Below, piece by piece: positions 1-6,414 of a stretch of DNA of 23,733 bases; position 1 is the stretch's first letter, and each line of letters begins with the position of its first letter. A program made the position numbers and the translations under genes. This stretch comes from a virus, in the IMG/VR virus record IMGVR_UViG_3300017963_000747, positions 1-23,733 of that record; one strand, 5' to 3'. The notes below the pieces were generated by a model that was given only the letters and a program-made list of their open reading frames with translations, had not been told where the DNA came from and did no database searches.

Positions 1-275
1 CCATGGACTATGCCCCAAAGCTTAGTTTAGCCGGTTACAATGATTGGCGATCGCCTACGGCTGGAGAGCTATTTGCTCTTATCGACTTCAGTAAATGTAA
101 TCCAGCAACGGACTTTCCAGAAACACCTAGCAAGTGGTTTTGGTCGTCGTCGTCCTACACGCCGATTCCGGACCACGTATGGCAAGTGTACTTCGCCAAC
201 GGCTACGTGAGCTACGGCGGCAAGTACTACGACCTCTATATCCGTTGCGTTCGTCGCGGAGGCCACTGGCTATAA
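1..275 (+). CDS. DUF1566 / Lcl C-terminal domain protein, 5' end outside window
   Basis: This is the C-terminal 90 or so residues of a DUF1566 (Lcl_C) protein, a C-type-lectin-like fold common in phage tail-fibre tips and surface binding proteins. The family signature is visible: AGYNDWRSPT, then ELFALID, then WFWSSSS, then W-x-V-x-F-x-NGYVSY and YIRCVR near the end. The ATG at 3 is very probably internal, because family members continue upstream (usually a W..A..YC segment before this point); the frame is open to the left edge. From about 141 onward codon choice changes to mostly C- or G-ending triplets, unlike the rest of the window; see the separate entry for 144-263. The protein ends in Trp-Leu, like three proteins at 17.6-19.1 kb. 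The family call is firm; a receptor-binding role is inferred from other phages. Confidence 0.8.
   Translation, partial: MDYAPKLSLAGYNDWRSPTAGELFALIDFSKCNPATDFPETPSKWFWSSSSYTPIPDHVWQVYFANGYVSYGGKYYDLYIRCVRRGGHWL
144..263 (+). other. Putative diversity-generating retroelement variable region (VR)
   Basis: Of the 31 codons from 144 to 236, 28 end in C or G, and many are tac, gac, cac, agc, ggc, gcc or aac. These are what adenine-specific mutagenesis of aac codons in a template repeat would give. GC is about 58 percent by hand count over 141-260, higher than its surroundings. The segment sits at the C-terminal end of a DUF1566 fold, a known retroelement target type, and stops at a GC-rich end (cgt tgc gtt cgt cgc gga), where an initiation site would lie. 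No matching template repeat or reverse transcriptase is in the window, so both would have to lie outside it. An ordinary DUF1566 tail with unusual codon use is the alternative. Confidence 0.45.
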
Positions 276-289
276 CAAGGGGTACTTCA

Positions 290-307
290 ATGTTTGAATG
301 GACATAG
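290..307 (+). pseudogene. Broken copy of the 5' end of the 555 gene (MFEWT-stop)
   Basis: An ATG at 290, preceded by an AAGGGG ribosome site at 277-282, begins the same reading frame as the membrane protein gene at 555, but codon 6 is TAG where the intact gene has TGG. Bases 290-318 match 555-583 at 28 of 29 positions, the single difference being the one that makes the stop. After 318 the two sequences diverge. This looks like a remnant left by a partial tandem duplication or by insertion of the 361 gene beside the original start. Translation here would give only a five-residue peptide. Confidence 0.55.
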
Positions 308-318
308 TGGGTGTTATT
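290..318 (+). repeat. Direct repeat, copy 1 (partner at 555-583)
   Basis: A 29-base direct repeat, 28 of 29 identical, that starts exactly at the ATG in both copies. The only mismatch is A306 against G571, turning a Trp codon into a stop in this copy. The copies flank the small gene at 361-555, so the arrangement resembles a duplication that brackets an inserted gene. Confidence 0.85.
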
Positions 319-360
319 GCTGGTGGCCTGAAACCTCCCAAAGTTAAAATAAGGAACACA

Positions 361-555
361 ATGAAAAACATTAATGACTTCAACCTTGAGGGAGTGCAAC
401 TGGACGGAGATGGTAAAAAGGGTAAAAAGGTTTTTGAGAACGATGATCAAGTGATGGATTTCTATAAATACCTTCAAGAATGCGAAGAGATTTTCAAATC
501 ATTTGAGAAGGCAAGGAAGAGATCTTTATACCTTGCCAACATAAGGCAGATCTGA
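361..555 (+). CDS. Small unknown protein, 64 aa
   Basis: A 64-residue lysine- and acid-rich protein beginning MKNINDF with no recognised family. The ATG at 361 is preferred over the in-frame ATG at 298 because AAGGA at 349-353 lies at good spacing, and because 298 falls inside the remnant repeat at 290-318. The C-terminal half (DFYKYLQECEEIFKSFEKA) looks like an amphipathic helix. Its stop overlaps the next start (TGATG at 553-557), so it is probably translationally coupled to the membrane gene. It sits between the two copies of a 29-base repeat, so it may be a later arrival. Confidence 0.6.
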   Translation: MKNINDFNLEGVQLDGDGKKGKKVFENDDQVMDFYKYLQECEEIFKSFEKARKRSLYLANIRQI

Positions 556-583
556 TGTTTGAATGGACATGGTGGGTGTTATT
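555..583 (+). repeat. Direct repeat, copy 2 (intact 5' end of membrane gene)
   Basis: Second copy of the 29-base repeat, forming the first nine codons plus two bases of the membrane HExxH gene. It is in frame and uninterrupted here. Confidence 0.85.
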
Positions 584-968
584 ATCCACACCACTAGCGT
601 GGTGGTTACAAGCCACACTACACGAGTCAAGCCACCTGGTTGTAGGCGTGCGAAGAAATGGTATTACACCTTTAAAGATAGTGTTGTGGCCTCATGTATA
701 CAAAAATCATTTTTACGGTGCTAGGCTTACATACTATGAAGGTAAGCATGATCCCAAAGGACTGATGCACATAGCTCCTATGTGGGTTGGCCTCAAAATG
801 ATGTTGTTTATCGGACTGTTAATGCTTTCAGCATCGCCACATATACGGACGATACTTGCGCCATTTTGGATCGTTGCATTATTTCATGTGTTGTCGTTTT
901 GGCGAGGGTATTTTTGGGGCACGGATGTATGCGATGGAAAGAGATGGAGGAAAGAATGTCTAAGATAA
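555..968 (+). CDS. Membrane protein with HExxH zinc-metalloprotease-like motif
   Basis: A 137-residue protein with a hydrophobic Trp-rich N-terminus (about residues 3-20), then HESSH at 23-27, the zinc-binding and catalytic pattern of many metalloproteases, and two more likely membrane segments around 80-118. The tail carries GTDVCDGKRW, where a third metal ligand such as D or H could lie. An HExxH motif inside or next to a membrane helix resembles intramembrane (M50/site-2-type) proteases, but the protein is short and I cannot place it in a family. AAGG at 543-546 serves as ribosome site. It overlaps the next gene by 13 bases. Activity is inferred from the motif alone. Confidence 0.6.
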   Translation: MFEWTWWVLLSTPLAWWLQATLHESSHLVVGVRRNGITPLKIVLWPHVYKNHFYGARLTYYEGKHDPKGLMHIAPMWVGLKMMLFIGLLMLSASPHIRTILAPFWIVALFHVLSFWRGYFWGTDVCDGKRWRKECLR

Positions 969-1177
969 AGGTTGAAATCGATTTAGATTTGGACCAGGCT
1001 AGTAGGTGCTTTTACGATTTATCGGACAAGGACCAACACAGCATTGTGGGGTCATGGATACAGTTCATGGTTCCATGTGATGTCGGGGAGTTTCTTCTTC
1101 GCTTTCTCGATCACGAAGATCAACTACCCGAACTCATTGAATACTTAGAGAAAAGGCTAAGAAAGGAGGCAGAATAG
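956..1177 (+). CDS. Small acidic unknown protein, 73 aa
   Basis: A 73-residue protein starting MSKIKVEIDLDLDQA with a helical, acidic C-terminus (PELIEYLEKRLRKEAE). The ATG at 956 has a strong GGAGG at 946-950; an earlier in-frame ATG at 782 would overlap the membrane gene by nearly 190 bases and has no such site. No family recognised. It closes the small cluster before the possible promoter at 1188-1213. Confidence 0.65.
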   Translation: MSKIKVEIDLDLDQASRCFYDLSDKDQHSIVGSWIQFMVPCDVGEFLLRFLDHEDQLPELIEYLEKRLRKEAE

Positions 1178-1187
1178 TTAAAACCAC

Positions 1188-1213
1188 TTGACTTTGTAAA
1201 AGATTACTATAAT
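1188..1213 (+). promoter_or_regulatory. Candidate sigma-70-like promoter, possibly giving a leaderless mRNA
   Basis: TTGACT at 1188-1193 and a perfect TATAAT at 1208-1213 lie in the 44-base gap before the 1222 gene. The spacer is only 14 bases, short of the usual 16-18, which lowers confidence. Transcription would start 6-8 bases after 1213, almost exactly at the ATG at 1222. That gene has no Shine-Dalgarno sequence upstream, which is what a leaderless transcript would look like. Confidence 0.4.
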
Positions 1214-1221
1214 ATCATAAT

Positions 1222-1800
1222 ATGAAAGAGGAAGATTTCGAAGAACACGAAGCTATAATCACAAGTAGAACAGATGTCATCAATAAGCAAAATGCTACGG
1301 ACATCTGGTCAAGAGTTGTACAGAAGGCCATAGACGATCTGGCTTTGTTCCTAAGAATGAAGCAAGATAACGAAAAGATGTCTGAAGAGGACATATCAAA
1401 TGCCACTTCTGCATATGGCTTCTTGTTCTCGGATGACTATACAATACCCTTTGACGATTACTACATAGATATATATTGTCCAGGCTGTGACGACATATGG
1501 ATGGACAAGATGAGCGATGCAGCTACTACCGCTAATATTACCTGTCCCTTATGCGGATATAAGACATCCTGGTCTTCCTTGGAATACCAGATTAGCAAAG
1601 AGCAAAACCTATGTGAAATTAGTCTACCTGAACTTCTGACCTACTGGGGACAGAATGATATTGAGGGATTCAGACGAGGGGCAAGAGAACGAATATGCCA
1701 GCTGGCTAAAGACAGAAGAAAGGCCCTAGAGACTAGACGGGCCAACATGAGGAAGAATGCTACCAGACAAAGAAATATGGGAAAACGCGCCGGGAAATGA
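1222..1800 (+). CDS. Zinc-ribbon protein, 192 aa
   Basis: An unknown protein with one clear zinc ribbon: CPGC at 86-89 and CPLC at 108-111, 18 residues apart. The N-terminal 70 residues are acidic and helical; the last 30 (RRANMRKNATRQRNMGKRAGK) are very basic and could bind nucleic acid. The motif YCPGCDDIW closely resembles KCPGCSAIW in the 5059 protein, so the two ribbons are probably related. There is no Shine-Dalgarno before the ATG, but a possible promoter at 1188-1213 would place the transcript start at the ATG. The 3' end overlaps the DUF3310 gene by 44 bases. Confidence 0.75.
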   Translation: MKEEDFEEHEAIITSRTDVINKQNATDIWSRVVQKAIDDLALFLRMKQDNEKMSEEDISNATSAYGFLFSDDYTIPFDDYYIDIYCPGCDDIWMDKMSDAATTANITCPLCGYKTSWSSLEYQISKEQNLCEISLPELLTYWGQNDIEGFRRGARERICQLAKDRRKALETRRANMRKNATRQRNMGKRAGK

Positions 1801-2002
1801 AGATAGACATTATTTCGGCCAAATACAACCAATAGAATTCATTGCAGATCAAGGCCTTGGTTTCTTCGAAGGCAACATAGTGAAATATGTTGCTAGACAT
1901 AGAAAGAAAGGTGGAATATTGGATTTAAAGAAGGCTAAATGGTATTTAGATCGTCTGATTGAGTTAGAAAATGCAAAGAATAAAAATAAAGACTCCACTT
2001 AG
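1757..2002 (+). CDS. DUF3310 (SaV-like) phage protein
   Basis: An 81-residue protein matching the DUF3310/SaV-like pattern: HYFGQIQPIEFI (18-29), then GLGFFEGNIVKYVARHRKKGG (33-53), then DLKKAKWYLDRLI (56-68). The family is common in phage replication clusters; I recall phage T7 gp1.7, a nucleotide kinase, being linked to it, so a nucleotide-metabolism role is possible but not shown here. The ATG at 1757 has GAGGA just upstream inside the preceding gene, which it overlaps by 44 bases in another frame. Confidence 0.8.
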   Translation: MLPDKEIWENAPGNEDRHYFGQIQPIEFIADQGLGFFEGNIVKYVARHRKKGGILDLKKAKWYLDRLIELENAKNKNKDST

Positions 2003-2174
2003 CACAGAAGATTCAATGTCATTTAAGGTAGAGTTAGAAAAAGATCTACCGCCAGAAAAGATATTGGCTAAGTTGCTTATTGCATTTATAAAGAGTTTCG
2101 CCAAAGAAGAACTACAAGCACGCCTAGAAAGAGGAGAGAAGATTGAAGAAGAAAGAAAAGAAGGAGAAAAGTAA
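1971..2174 (+). CDS. Small charged unknown protein, 67 aa
   Basis: A short protein, [19 protein letters not shown] at the start, with a long charged C-terminal helix ([29 protein letters not shown]). It overlaps the DUF3310 gene by 32 bases and recA by 32 bases. The start is uncertain: ATG 1971 has a weak upstream site, and ATG 2016 (52 aa) is just after the preceding stop and is an alternative. Its 3' end contains the ribosome site for recA, so translation through it would deliver ribosomes to the recA TTG start. No family recognised. Confidence 0.55.
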   Translation: MQRIKIKTPLSTEDSMSFKVELEKDLPPEKILAKLLIAFIKSFAKEELQARLERGEKIEEERKEGEK

Positions 2175-3147
2175 GGAAGCACTGGACATTCTGCTAGCAG
2201 CAGTTGATAAACAGTTTGGCAAAGGAGCCATTACTACTCTTGATCATCAAGCGCCATTTATTGCAGAAAACGTAATAGACAGTGGCTCTATTGGACTAAA
2301 TGCTGCATTAGGAGTTGGGGGCTACCCCAGAGGCAGAATGGTAGAAATCTGGGGAGCAGAGTCGTCCGGAAAAACTACTTTGTGTTTGCACGCTATTGCC
2401 TCGGAACAAAGAAAAGGCAATACATGTGCATTCATAGATACAGAGCATGCTCTAGACGCCCAATATGCAGAACAACTAGGCGTAGATATCTCTAAGCTCC
2501 TGGTCTCGCAGCCAAACTGCGGTGAAGAAGCACTAGAAATAGCAGATATGATGGCTAGATCGGGTGCCGTTAGCCTAGCAATTTTAGATTCTATTGCCGC
2601 TCTTGTCTGTAGAGCTGAGCTGGATGGCGAAATGGGAGACAGCCATATTGGGCTCCAGGCTAGACTAATGAGCCAAGCATGTAGGAAATTGGTGCCTACT
2701 TTGAAACAATCTAAAATGTGTCTGATCTTTACAAACCAAACAAGGGCCAATATAGGAGTAATGTATGGCAGCAATGTCACAGTAACAGGAGGAAATGCTC
2801 TAAAGTTTTATGCATCACAGCGACTAAATATACGAAGGACCGGCAAAGCAGACCAGAAAGAAAATATAGGAAACCAAACCAAGGTCAAAGTCGTAAAGAA
2901 CAAAGTGGCATCTCCGTTTCGAGAGGCAGACTTCAGAATTATATTCGGTAAAGGCATAGATCCACTGGCAGAAATCTTGGACCTGTCAGAAATTGACGGA
3001 CTTATAAAGAAGAGTGGTCCCTGGTACAGATACGAAGACATAGGTATTGGCCAGGGCAAAGAAAACACCATCTCTTACCTAAAAGACAACCCGGAGCTAA
3101 CCGACAAACTACGAAAACAAATACTCGAAAATAGGGGTTTGGCATGA
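2143..3147 (+). CDS. recA: RecA recombinase
   Basis: A complete RecA of 334 residues (E. coli RecA is about 350) that forms ATP-dependent filaments on single-stranded DNA and drives strand exchange. Walker A is GAESSGKTT at 71-79, the catalytic glutamate is E101 in DTEHALD, Walker B ends at D149 in LAILDS. Loop L1 region is [14 protein letters not shown] (161-174), and loop L2 is within [12 protein letters not shown] to [12 protein letters not shown] (198-225). The short C-terminus lacks the long acidic tail of E. coli RecA. The start is TTG with a strong GAGGAGAG at 2131-2138 inside the preceding gene. The stop overlaps the next ATG (ATGA). It probably supports phage replication restart and recombination. 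Confidence 0.95.
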   Translation: MKKKEKKEKSKEALDILLAAVDKQFGKGAITTLDHQAPFIAENVIDSGSIGLNAALGVGGYPRGRMVEIWGAESSGKTTLCLHAIASEQRKGNTCAFIDTEHALDAQYAEQLGVDISKLLVSQPNCGEEALEIADMMARSGAVSLAILDSIAALVCRAELDGEMGDSHIGLQARLMSQACRKLVPTLKQSKMCLIFTNQTRANIGVMYGSNVTVTGGNALKFYASQRLNIRRTGKADQKENIGNQTKVKVVKNKVASPFREADFRIIFGKGIDPLAEILDLSEIDGLIKKSGPWYRYEDIGIGQGKENTISYLKDNPELTDKLRKQILENRGLA

Positions 3148-3731
3148 AATTTGTTATTCCAAGGAGCTATACACAGCCCTTTATTAAACATGATGGATAC
3201 ACAAGCAGAGAACTAGATATTCGTTGGTTCAGTGAGATGTGTCTATCACACACAGGTTTCGACTCTGACGAACCACCGTTATCCTCAAGTCTCTATACTA
3301 AACTTCAGCCTATTGTTATTGTTCAACAATCGCCATATACGCCTAAAAGGAAACTACTAATATGGAAAGAAGAGAAGGTGACAGCATGTCTAAATGTAGA
3401 AATACAAAAGAAGGACCTTGTCCTAGTAAAACCAAGCCTAAAGGAGTCACTGTTCCTGGCAACAGAAAGAACAGTAATGGAAACATTCAACTGGCAGAAT
3501 CCGTCTGTCGACCCATCGCAACATGCGACAATATCAATAGTAGGCCTGTTCCACAGGCATTGTATTCTACACTGCGTCCTGTCATTTACGGCGAAGGTTC
3601 TATCGCTAACGACTCCAACAATAAAAGACAAGGAAACATCATGGAAGACACTAGAAGAGATTCAGGAAAAGAATATCAATACAACGACGGAATACTGTCT
3701 GGACATTCTACAAGAGACTGGGAAAAGATAG
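3144..3731 (+). CDS. Nudix-fold protein with a degenerate Nudix box
   Basis: A 195-residue protein resembling predicted NUDIX phosphoesterases: it opens [10 protein letters not shown] and has a central IVIVQQS strand. The segment [17 protein letters not shown] keeps the Nudix spacing (E, seven residues, R, aliphatic, E), but has T, T and N where the box REUxEExG has E, E and G. Later [11 protein letters not shown] and [12 protein letters not shown] match the family's second half. Nudix enzymes cleave nucleoside diphosphate derivatives; with a weakened metal site this one may be altered or inactive. It is coupled to recA by ATGA overlap and overlaps the MazG-like gene by 91 bases. The fold call is by eye and moderate. 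Confidence 0.5.
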   Translation: MKFVIPRSYTQPFIKHDGYTSRELDIRWFSEMCLSHTGFDSDEPPLSSSLYTKLQPIVIVQQSPYTPKRKLLIWKEEKVTACLNVEIQKKDLVLVKPSLKESLFLATERTVMETFNWQNPSVDPSQHATISIVGLFHRHCILHCVLSFTAKVLSLTTPTIKDKETSWKTLEEIQEKNINTTTEYCLDILQETGKR

Positions 3732-4372
3732 CAGAAAGTAAAGACATAGGTTCCCTAATAATAGGAACCGGCGACTGGCGAAGAGAGAAGGGATTTGAAA
3801 CGGGATGGGCGAACTTTGCCGAAAAGCTTATGCTAATTATTACAGAACTCAACGAAACCACCGAAGCTTTTAACCGAGAGTGTAGCTACAACGAGATTCC
3901 GTGCCTCAGCTACCTTGGTATAGACGAAGACAATTATGTAGAAGAATGGATAGATGTAGCCGTTAGGACCATAGATCTAATTGAGGCATGTAATATAGGC
4001 ATAGGAAAAGGCACTGCCGATATCATTAGAAAAGAATATTCCGAAAGTATAACAGATCTAATTTTAAAAGAAGACTACGAAAGCCGAGAAGCTTTTTATG
4101 ACGACAATGTATATAATTGCTGGTCTGCCACATCAGATTTGGCCAAAGCAATGGAAGCCTTTAGAGACATTAACCTAAAAGAGATTAACGGCAAGATGCA
4201 ACCATATGGACCGACCAATGGTGCTGTAGACACAATCCGTTCTTGTCTGTCTAATGTAGTATATGCAACATACTCTACTGTTAGAGAAAGAAACAGATCC
4301 TGGTGGAGCGAATATGCTCGTAAGATGAAGAAGAACGAGCAACGCCCAGCTAAACATGGGAGAAAGAGATAA
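3641..4372 (+). CDS. MazG-like nucleotide pyrophosphohydrolase
   Basis: A 243-residue protein with the all-alpha NTP-pyrophosphatase pattern: FAEKLMLIITELNETTEAF (59-77) giving E69-x-x-E72, and EEWIDVAVRTIDL (101-113) giving E102-x-x-D105. These are the Mg-binding helices of MazG-like enzymes, which convert (d)NTPs to NMPs and pyrophosphate and are common in phages. The C-terminal 100 residues form a second unassigned helical region ending in a basic tail. The ATG at 3641 has AAGGA at 3630-3634; an in-frame ATG at 3362 would add 93 low-complexity residues inside the Nudix-fold gene and is rejected. It follows the Nudix-fold gene, forming a nucleotide-hydrolysis pair. Confidence 0.7.
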   Translation: MEDTRRDSGKEYQYNDGILSGHSTRDWEKIAESKDIGSLIIGTGDWRREKGFETGWANFAEKLMLIITELNETTEAFNRECSYNEIPCLSYLGIDEDNYVEEWIDVAVRTIDLIEACNIGIGKGTADIIRKEYSESITDLILKEDYESREAFYDDNVYNCWSATSDLAKAMEAFRDINLKEINGKMQPYGPTNGAVDTIRSCLSNVVYATYSTVRERNRSWWSEYARKMKKNEQRPAKHGRKR

Positions 4373-4378
4373 CATACA

Positions 4379-5005
4379 ATGAAGCTTAAAGACGTATATC
4401 CCATATGGAAGTGGTCATTTTTAGGCTGGGTCATCCCGGCTTTGCTGACATTTGGAGTGCTCGTTGCCATCATCGCCTGTGGTTCTGGTACATCAGCCAG
4501 CATAGTAGTAGGAATTTCTACCTGTATAGCCATTATAGTCCTCTGTGCAATGGGACTAGTGCTCCAGATCGATGCTCGACTGGAAATAATATCAGGAGTG
4601 TGGTTTTTCAATAAACCAATAGCATACAGAATTGATCCTGCTATAAAACCACCAAAAGACTATATAATTGCACGGTTCGTCCAGAGTATTGATAAGAACA
4701 TTACAACGGAAATATATGAAAAGCTTCATGCTGCTGGTCTATCGGTATCCCCGAAGGCCTGGGACCCTGTAACATTTGTTACCTATAAATCCGAAGGACA
4801 GGTAAAGGCTATTATTAATGGAATAGAACGCCGAGCCAGAGGACTACAAAAAGGTCACTGGTGCCAGATAGAATGGCGAGGCAACAGAGAAGAAGCACTG
4901 GCACTTACAAAACATGAACTGGCACATGTAATACTAAGGTTTTCGTATCCCCATTCTTCTGTCGAGGCGCAGCACAGGCTAATGAAAGAATATCTAAACG
5001 TATAG
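4379..5005 (+). CDS. Membrane-anchored HExxH metalloprotease-like protein
   Basis: A 208-residue protein with two predicted membrane helices near the N-terminus (about residues 10-33 and 41-64), then a soluble domain ending in TKHELAHVILRFSYPH, with H179, E180 and H183 as the HExxH zinc site and H192 or E196 as possible third ligand. The site sits only 25 residues from the C-terminus, so this is a minimal zincin-like domain. The topology suggests a membrane-tethered peptidase. It is the second HExxH membrane protein in the window, but is not obviously related to the 555 protein. Start chosen as first ATG after the MazG-like gene; the ribosome site is weak. Confidence 0.6.
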   Translation: MKLKDVYPIWKWSFLGWVIPALLTFGVLVAIIACGSGTSASIVVGISTCIAIIVLCAMGLVLQIDARLEIISGVWFFNKPIAYRIDPAIKPPKDYIIARFVQSIDKNITTEIYEKLHAAGLSVSPKAWDPVTFVTYKSEGQVKAIINGIERRARGLQKGHWCQIEWRGNREEALALTKHELAHVILRFSYPHSSVEAQHRLMKEYLNV

Positions 5006-5015
5006 GAAACTTGTC

Positions 5016-5069
5016 ATGACCTATAACAACTTACCAAAGGAAGTTGAAGGATTAGACAGTGTTAGATAA
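5016..5069 (+). CDS. Possible 17-aa leader peptide
   Basis: ATG at 5016 follows AGGAA at 5003-5007 and opens a 17-codon frame (MTYNNLPKEVEGLDSVR) that ends at TAA 5067-5069, 11 bases past the GTG start of the zinc-ribbon gene at 5059. It carries the GAAGG ribosome site of that gene. It could couple translation to the next gene or be a chance frame; nothing else supports it. Confidence 0.25.
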   Translation: MTYNNLPKEVEGLDSVR

Positions 5070-5355
5070 ATATGGAAATTGCCCCAGTTGTGGAGTGTCC
5101 TGGGACAATGGAGACATTCCAGACAAATACCGCGAGCATTACTCAGCGCCCTATAAGTGGAGCAAGTTGCTAGCAGTAGAAGTCCAAGACATATACGATG
5201 GTGTATTAATGTATAAATGTCCAGGCTGCAGTGCCATCTGGAGCAGGTTTGGCAACAGACTAATTTGGGAAGGTGGCAAATATTCAAACGAACAGTGGGG
5301 AACTATTGTTAACAAGGCTATACAAAGCTACCTTAGGTCAAAGACGAAAGGATAA
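5059..5355 (+). CDS. Small two-CxxC zinc-ribbon protein
   Basis: A 98-residue protein with CPSC at 8-11 and CPGC at 54-57. The second part, YKCPGCSAIWSR, resembles IYCPGCDDIWMD in the 1222 protein. The spacing of 42 residues between pairs is long for one ribbon but possible with an inserted loop. The GTG start at 5059 has GAAGG at 5046-5050, eight bases away. Function unknown; such proteins in phage replication clusters often bind nucleic acid or other proteins. Confidence 0.65.
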   Translation: MLDKYGNCPSCGVSWDNGDIPDKYREHYSAPYKWSKLLAVEVQDIYDGVLMYKCPGCSAIWSRFGNRLIWEGGKYSNEQWGTIVNKAIQSYLRSKTKG

Positions 5356-5359
5356 AAGG

Positions 5360-5707
5360 ATGGACAAAAGAACGAGCTATGCAGAGATATGGCTGTCTTA
5401 TTACAAACAGGGAGACGACTTTGGACAGCACGCTGAAACAGCTGAAACACTAGCAGAAGCCTTTGAAGATCACAGCGAACAGATGGCCAATGTGTCGGTC
5501 AAACTACATGAAATTAGCGAGATAGTATCCAAGTATCCAGAAGAAGAGATTACTGCAGCAGGCGATGGGCGTCTCATTTCAATAGAAGGGCCAGAAGAAC
5601 TAATAACAGAGTTAATCGAAGCTAATCTAGCCGAAGTACCGGAATGGGACACAGATTATAAAAGATACTCTGTCACATCCGCGACAATAGAAGAAGATAT
5701 TTCATAG
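5360..5707 (+). CDS. Unknown acidic protein, 115 aa
   Basis: No family recognised. The protein starts MDKRTSYAEIWLSYYKQG and is helical and acidic, with a long helix around residues 22-60 (AETAETLAEAFEDHSEQ). ATG 5360 is chosen because AAAGGA at 5347-5352 lies seven bases upstream and directly follows the stop of the zinc-ribbon gene; an in-frame ATG at 5273 lies inside that gene. A 30-base gap without a clear signal follows. Confidence 0.65.
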   Translation: MDKRTSYAEIWLSYYKQGDDFGQHAETAETLAEAFEDHSEQMANVSVKLHEISEIVSKYPEEEITAAGDGRLISIEGPEELITELIEANLAEVPEWDTDYKRYSVTSATIEEDIS

Positions 5708-5737
5708 CAGGCTGAGCTTTACTAACTGAGAAAAACA

Positions 5738-6379
5738 ATGGATATAGAAACATACGATAGAGCCCTAAAAACCAAAGACTACTACGAGTTCGCCGATTGC
5801 TTCGCAGAGGGATGCTCAAGATGTACCCTGGCAGAGCATGGCAGCGGGCCCATTCTCTATAGAGGGAATCCGAAAGCGGATATAATGCTTATTGGCGAAG
5901 CTCCCGGCATGATAGAGGAACGCATGGGCAGAACCTTCGTAGGACCTGCAGGCGAACTGCTAGACAAGATCTTCTCGGCTATTGGCCTAGACACCAATGT
6001 AGATCTATTTATTACAAACTGTGTATTCTGCCGTCCGACAGCTCCTGCTGGATCAGGAAAACAGAACTATACTCCCAAGAAAGAACAAATTGCTAGGTGC
6101 TGGCCATTCGTCGAGAAGACAATAGAACTAGTTAACCCAAAGATACTAATAGCTTGCGGCCGACCCGCCCTATGTACACTGATGGGCGACCCTAAGATGA
6201 AAATGGGTAAGTGGGAAGGCAGATGGCTAGTCCACAAGAGCACGAAGAAGCTATTTGTAATGACACATCCGGCTGCTGTCTTGCACCTAGCCAAGTGGCC
6301 TGAAGACCAGCAGTTAGCAAAAGAGAAGATCTGGGGCTATATGCAGTACTTCAGAGATACCTGGAAAGGAAAATGTTGA
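5738..6379 (+). CDS. Uracil-DNA glycosylase, iron-sulfur family 4/5 type
   Basis: A 213-residue uracil-DNA glycosylase that removes uracil from DNA to start base-excision repair. Motif 1 is GEAPGMIEE (53-61) followed by GRTFVGPAGELL (64-75); motif 2 is HPAAVLH (177-183). The four cysteines expected to hold a [4Fe-4S] cluster are C26 and C29 (CSRC), C98 (NCVFCRP) and C121 (ARCWPF). The overall length fits family 4. A phage enzyme of this kind would limit uracil in replicating DNA, which fits its place near MazG-like, Nudix and nucleotidase genes. The ribosome site before ATG 5738 is weak (GAGAA). Confidence 0.9.
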   Translation: MDIETYDRALKTKDYYEFADCFAEGCSRCTLAEHGSGPILYRGNPKADIMLIGEAPGMIEERMGRTFVGPAGELLDKIFSAIGLDTNVDLFITNCVFCRPTAPAGSGKQNYTPKKEQIARCWPFVEKTIELVNPKILIACGRPALCTLMGDPKMKMGKWEGRWLVHKSTKKLFVMTHPAAVLHLAKWPEDQQLAKEKIWGYMQYFRDTWKGKC

Positions 6380-6414
6380 TAAAGTAGGTGACTCGCGGAA
6401 CAAGGAGATAAATA

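Noticed and set aside
127-477. Minus-strand frame across the DUF1566 gene and others like it
   Set aside because: All minus-strand frames lie over convincing plus-strand genes, lack ribosome sites and read as unlikely proteins (Ser/Leu/Cys-rich mirror translations).
298-555. Longer version of the 361 gene starting at ATG 298
   Set aside because: 298 lies inside the broken repeat copy and has no ribosome site; ATG 361 has AAGGA at proper distance.
3362-3640. N-terminal extension of the MazG-like gene from ATG 3362
   Set aside because: It lies within the Nudix-fold gene in another frame, reads as low-complexity Asn/Arg/Pro-rich sequence and has no family pattern; ATG 3641 has a good ribosome site just before the MazG-like domain.
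5708-5737. Terminator or promoter between the 5360 gene and the UDG gene
   Set aside because: No stem followed by a T-run and no paired -35/-10 were found; it is just a short gap.
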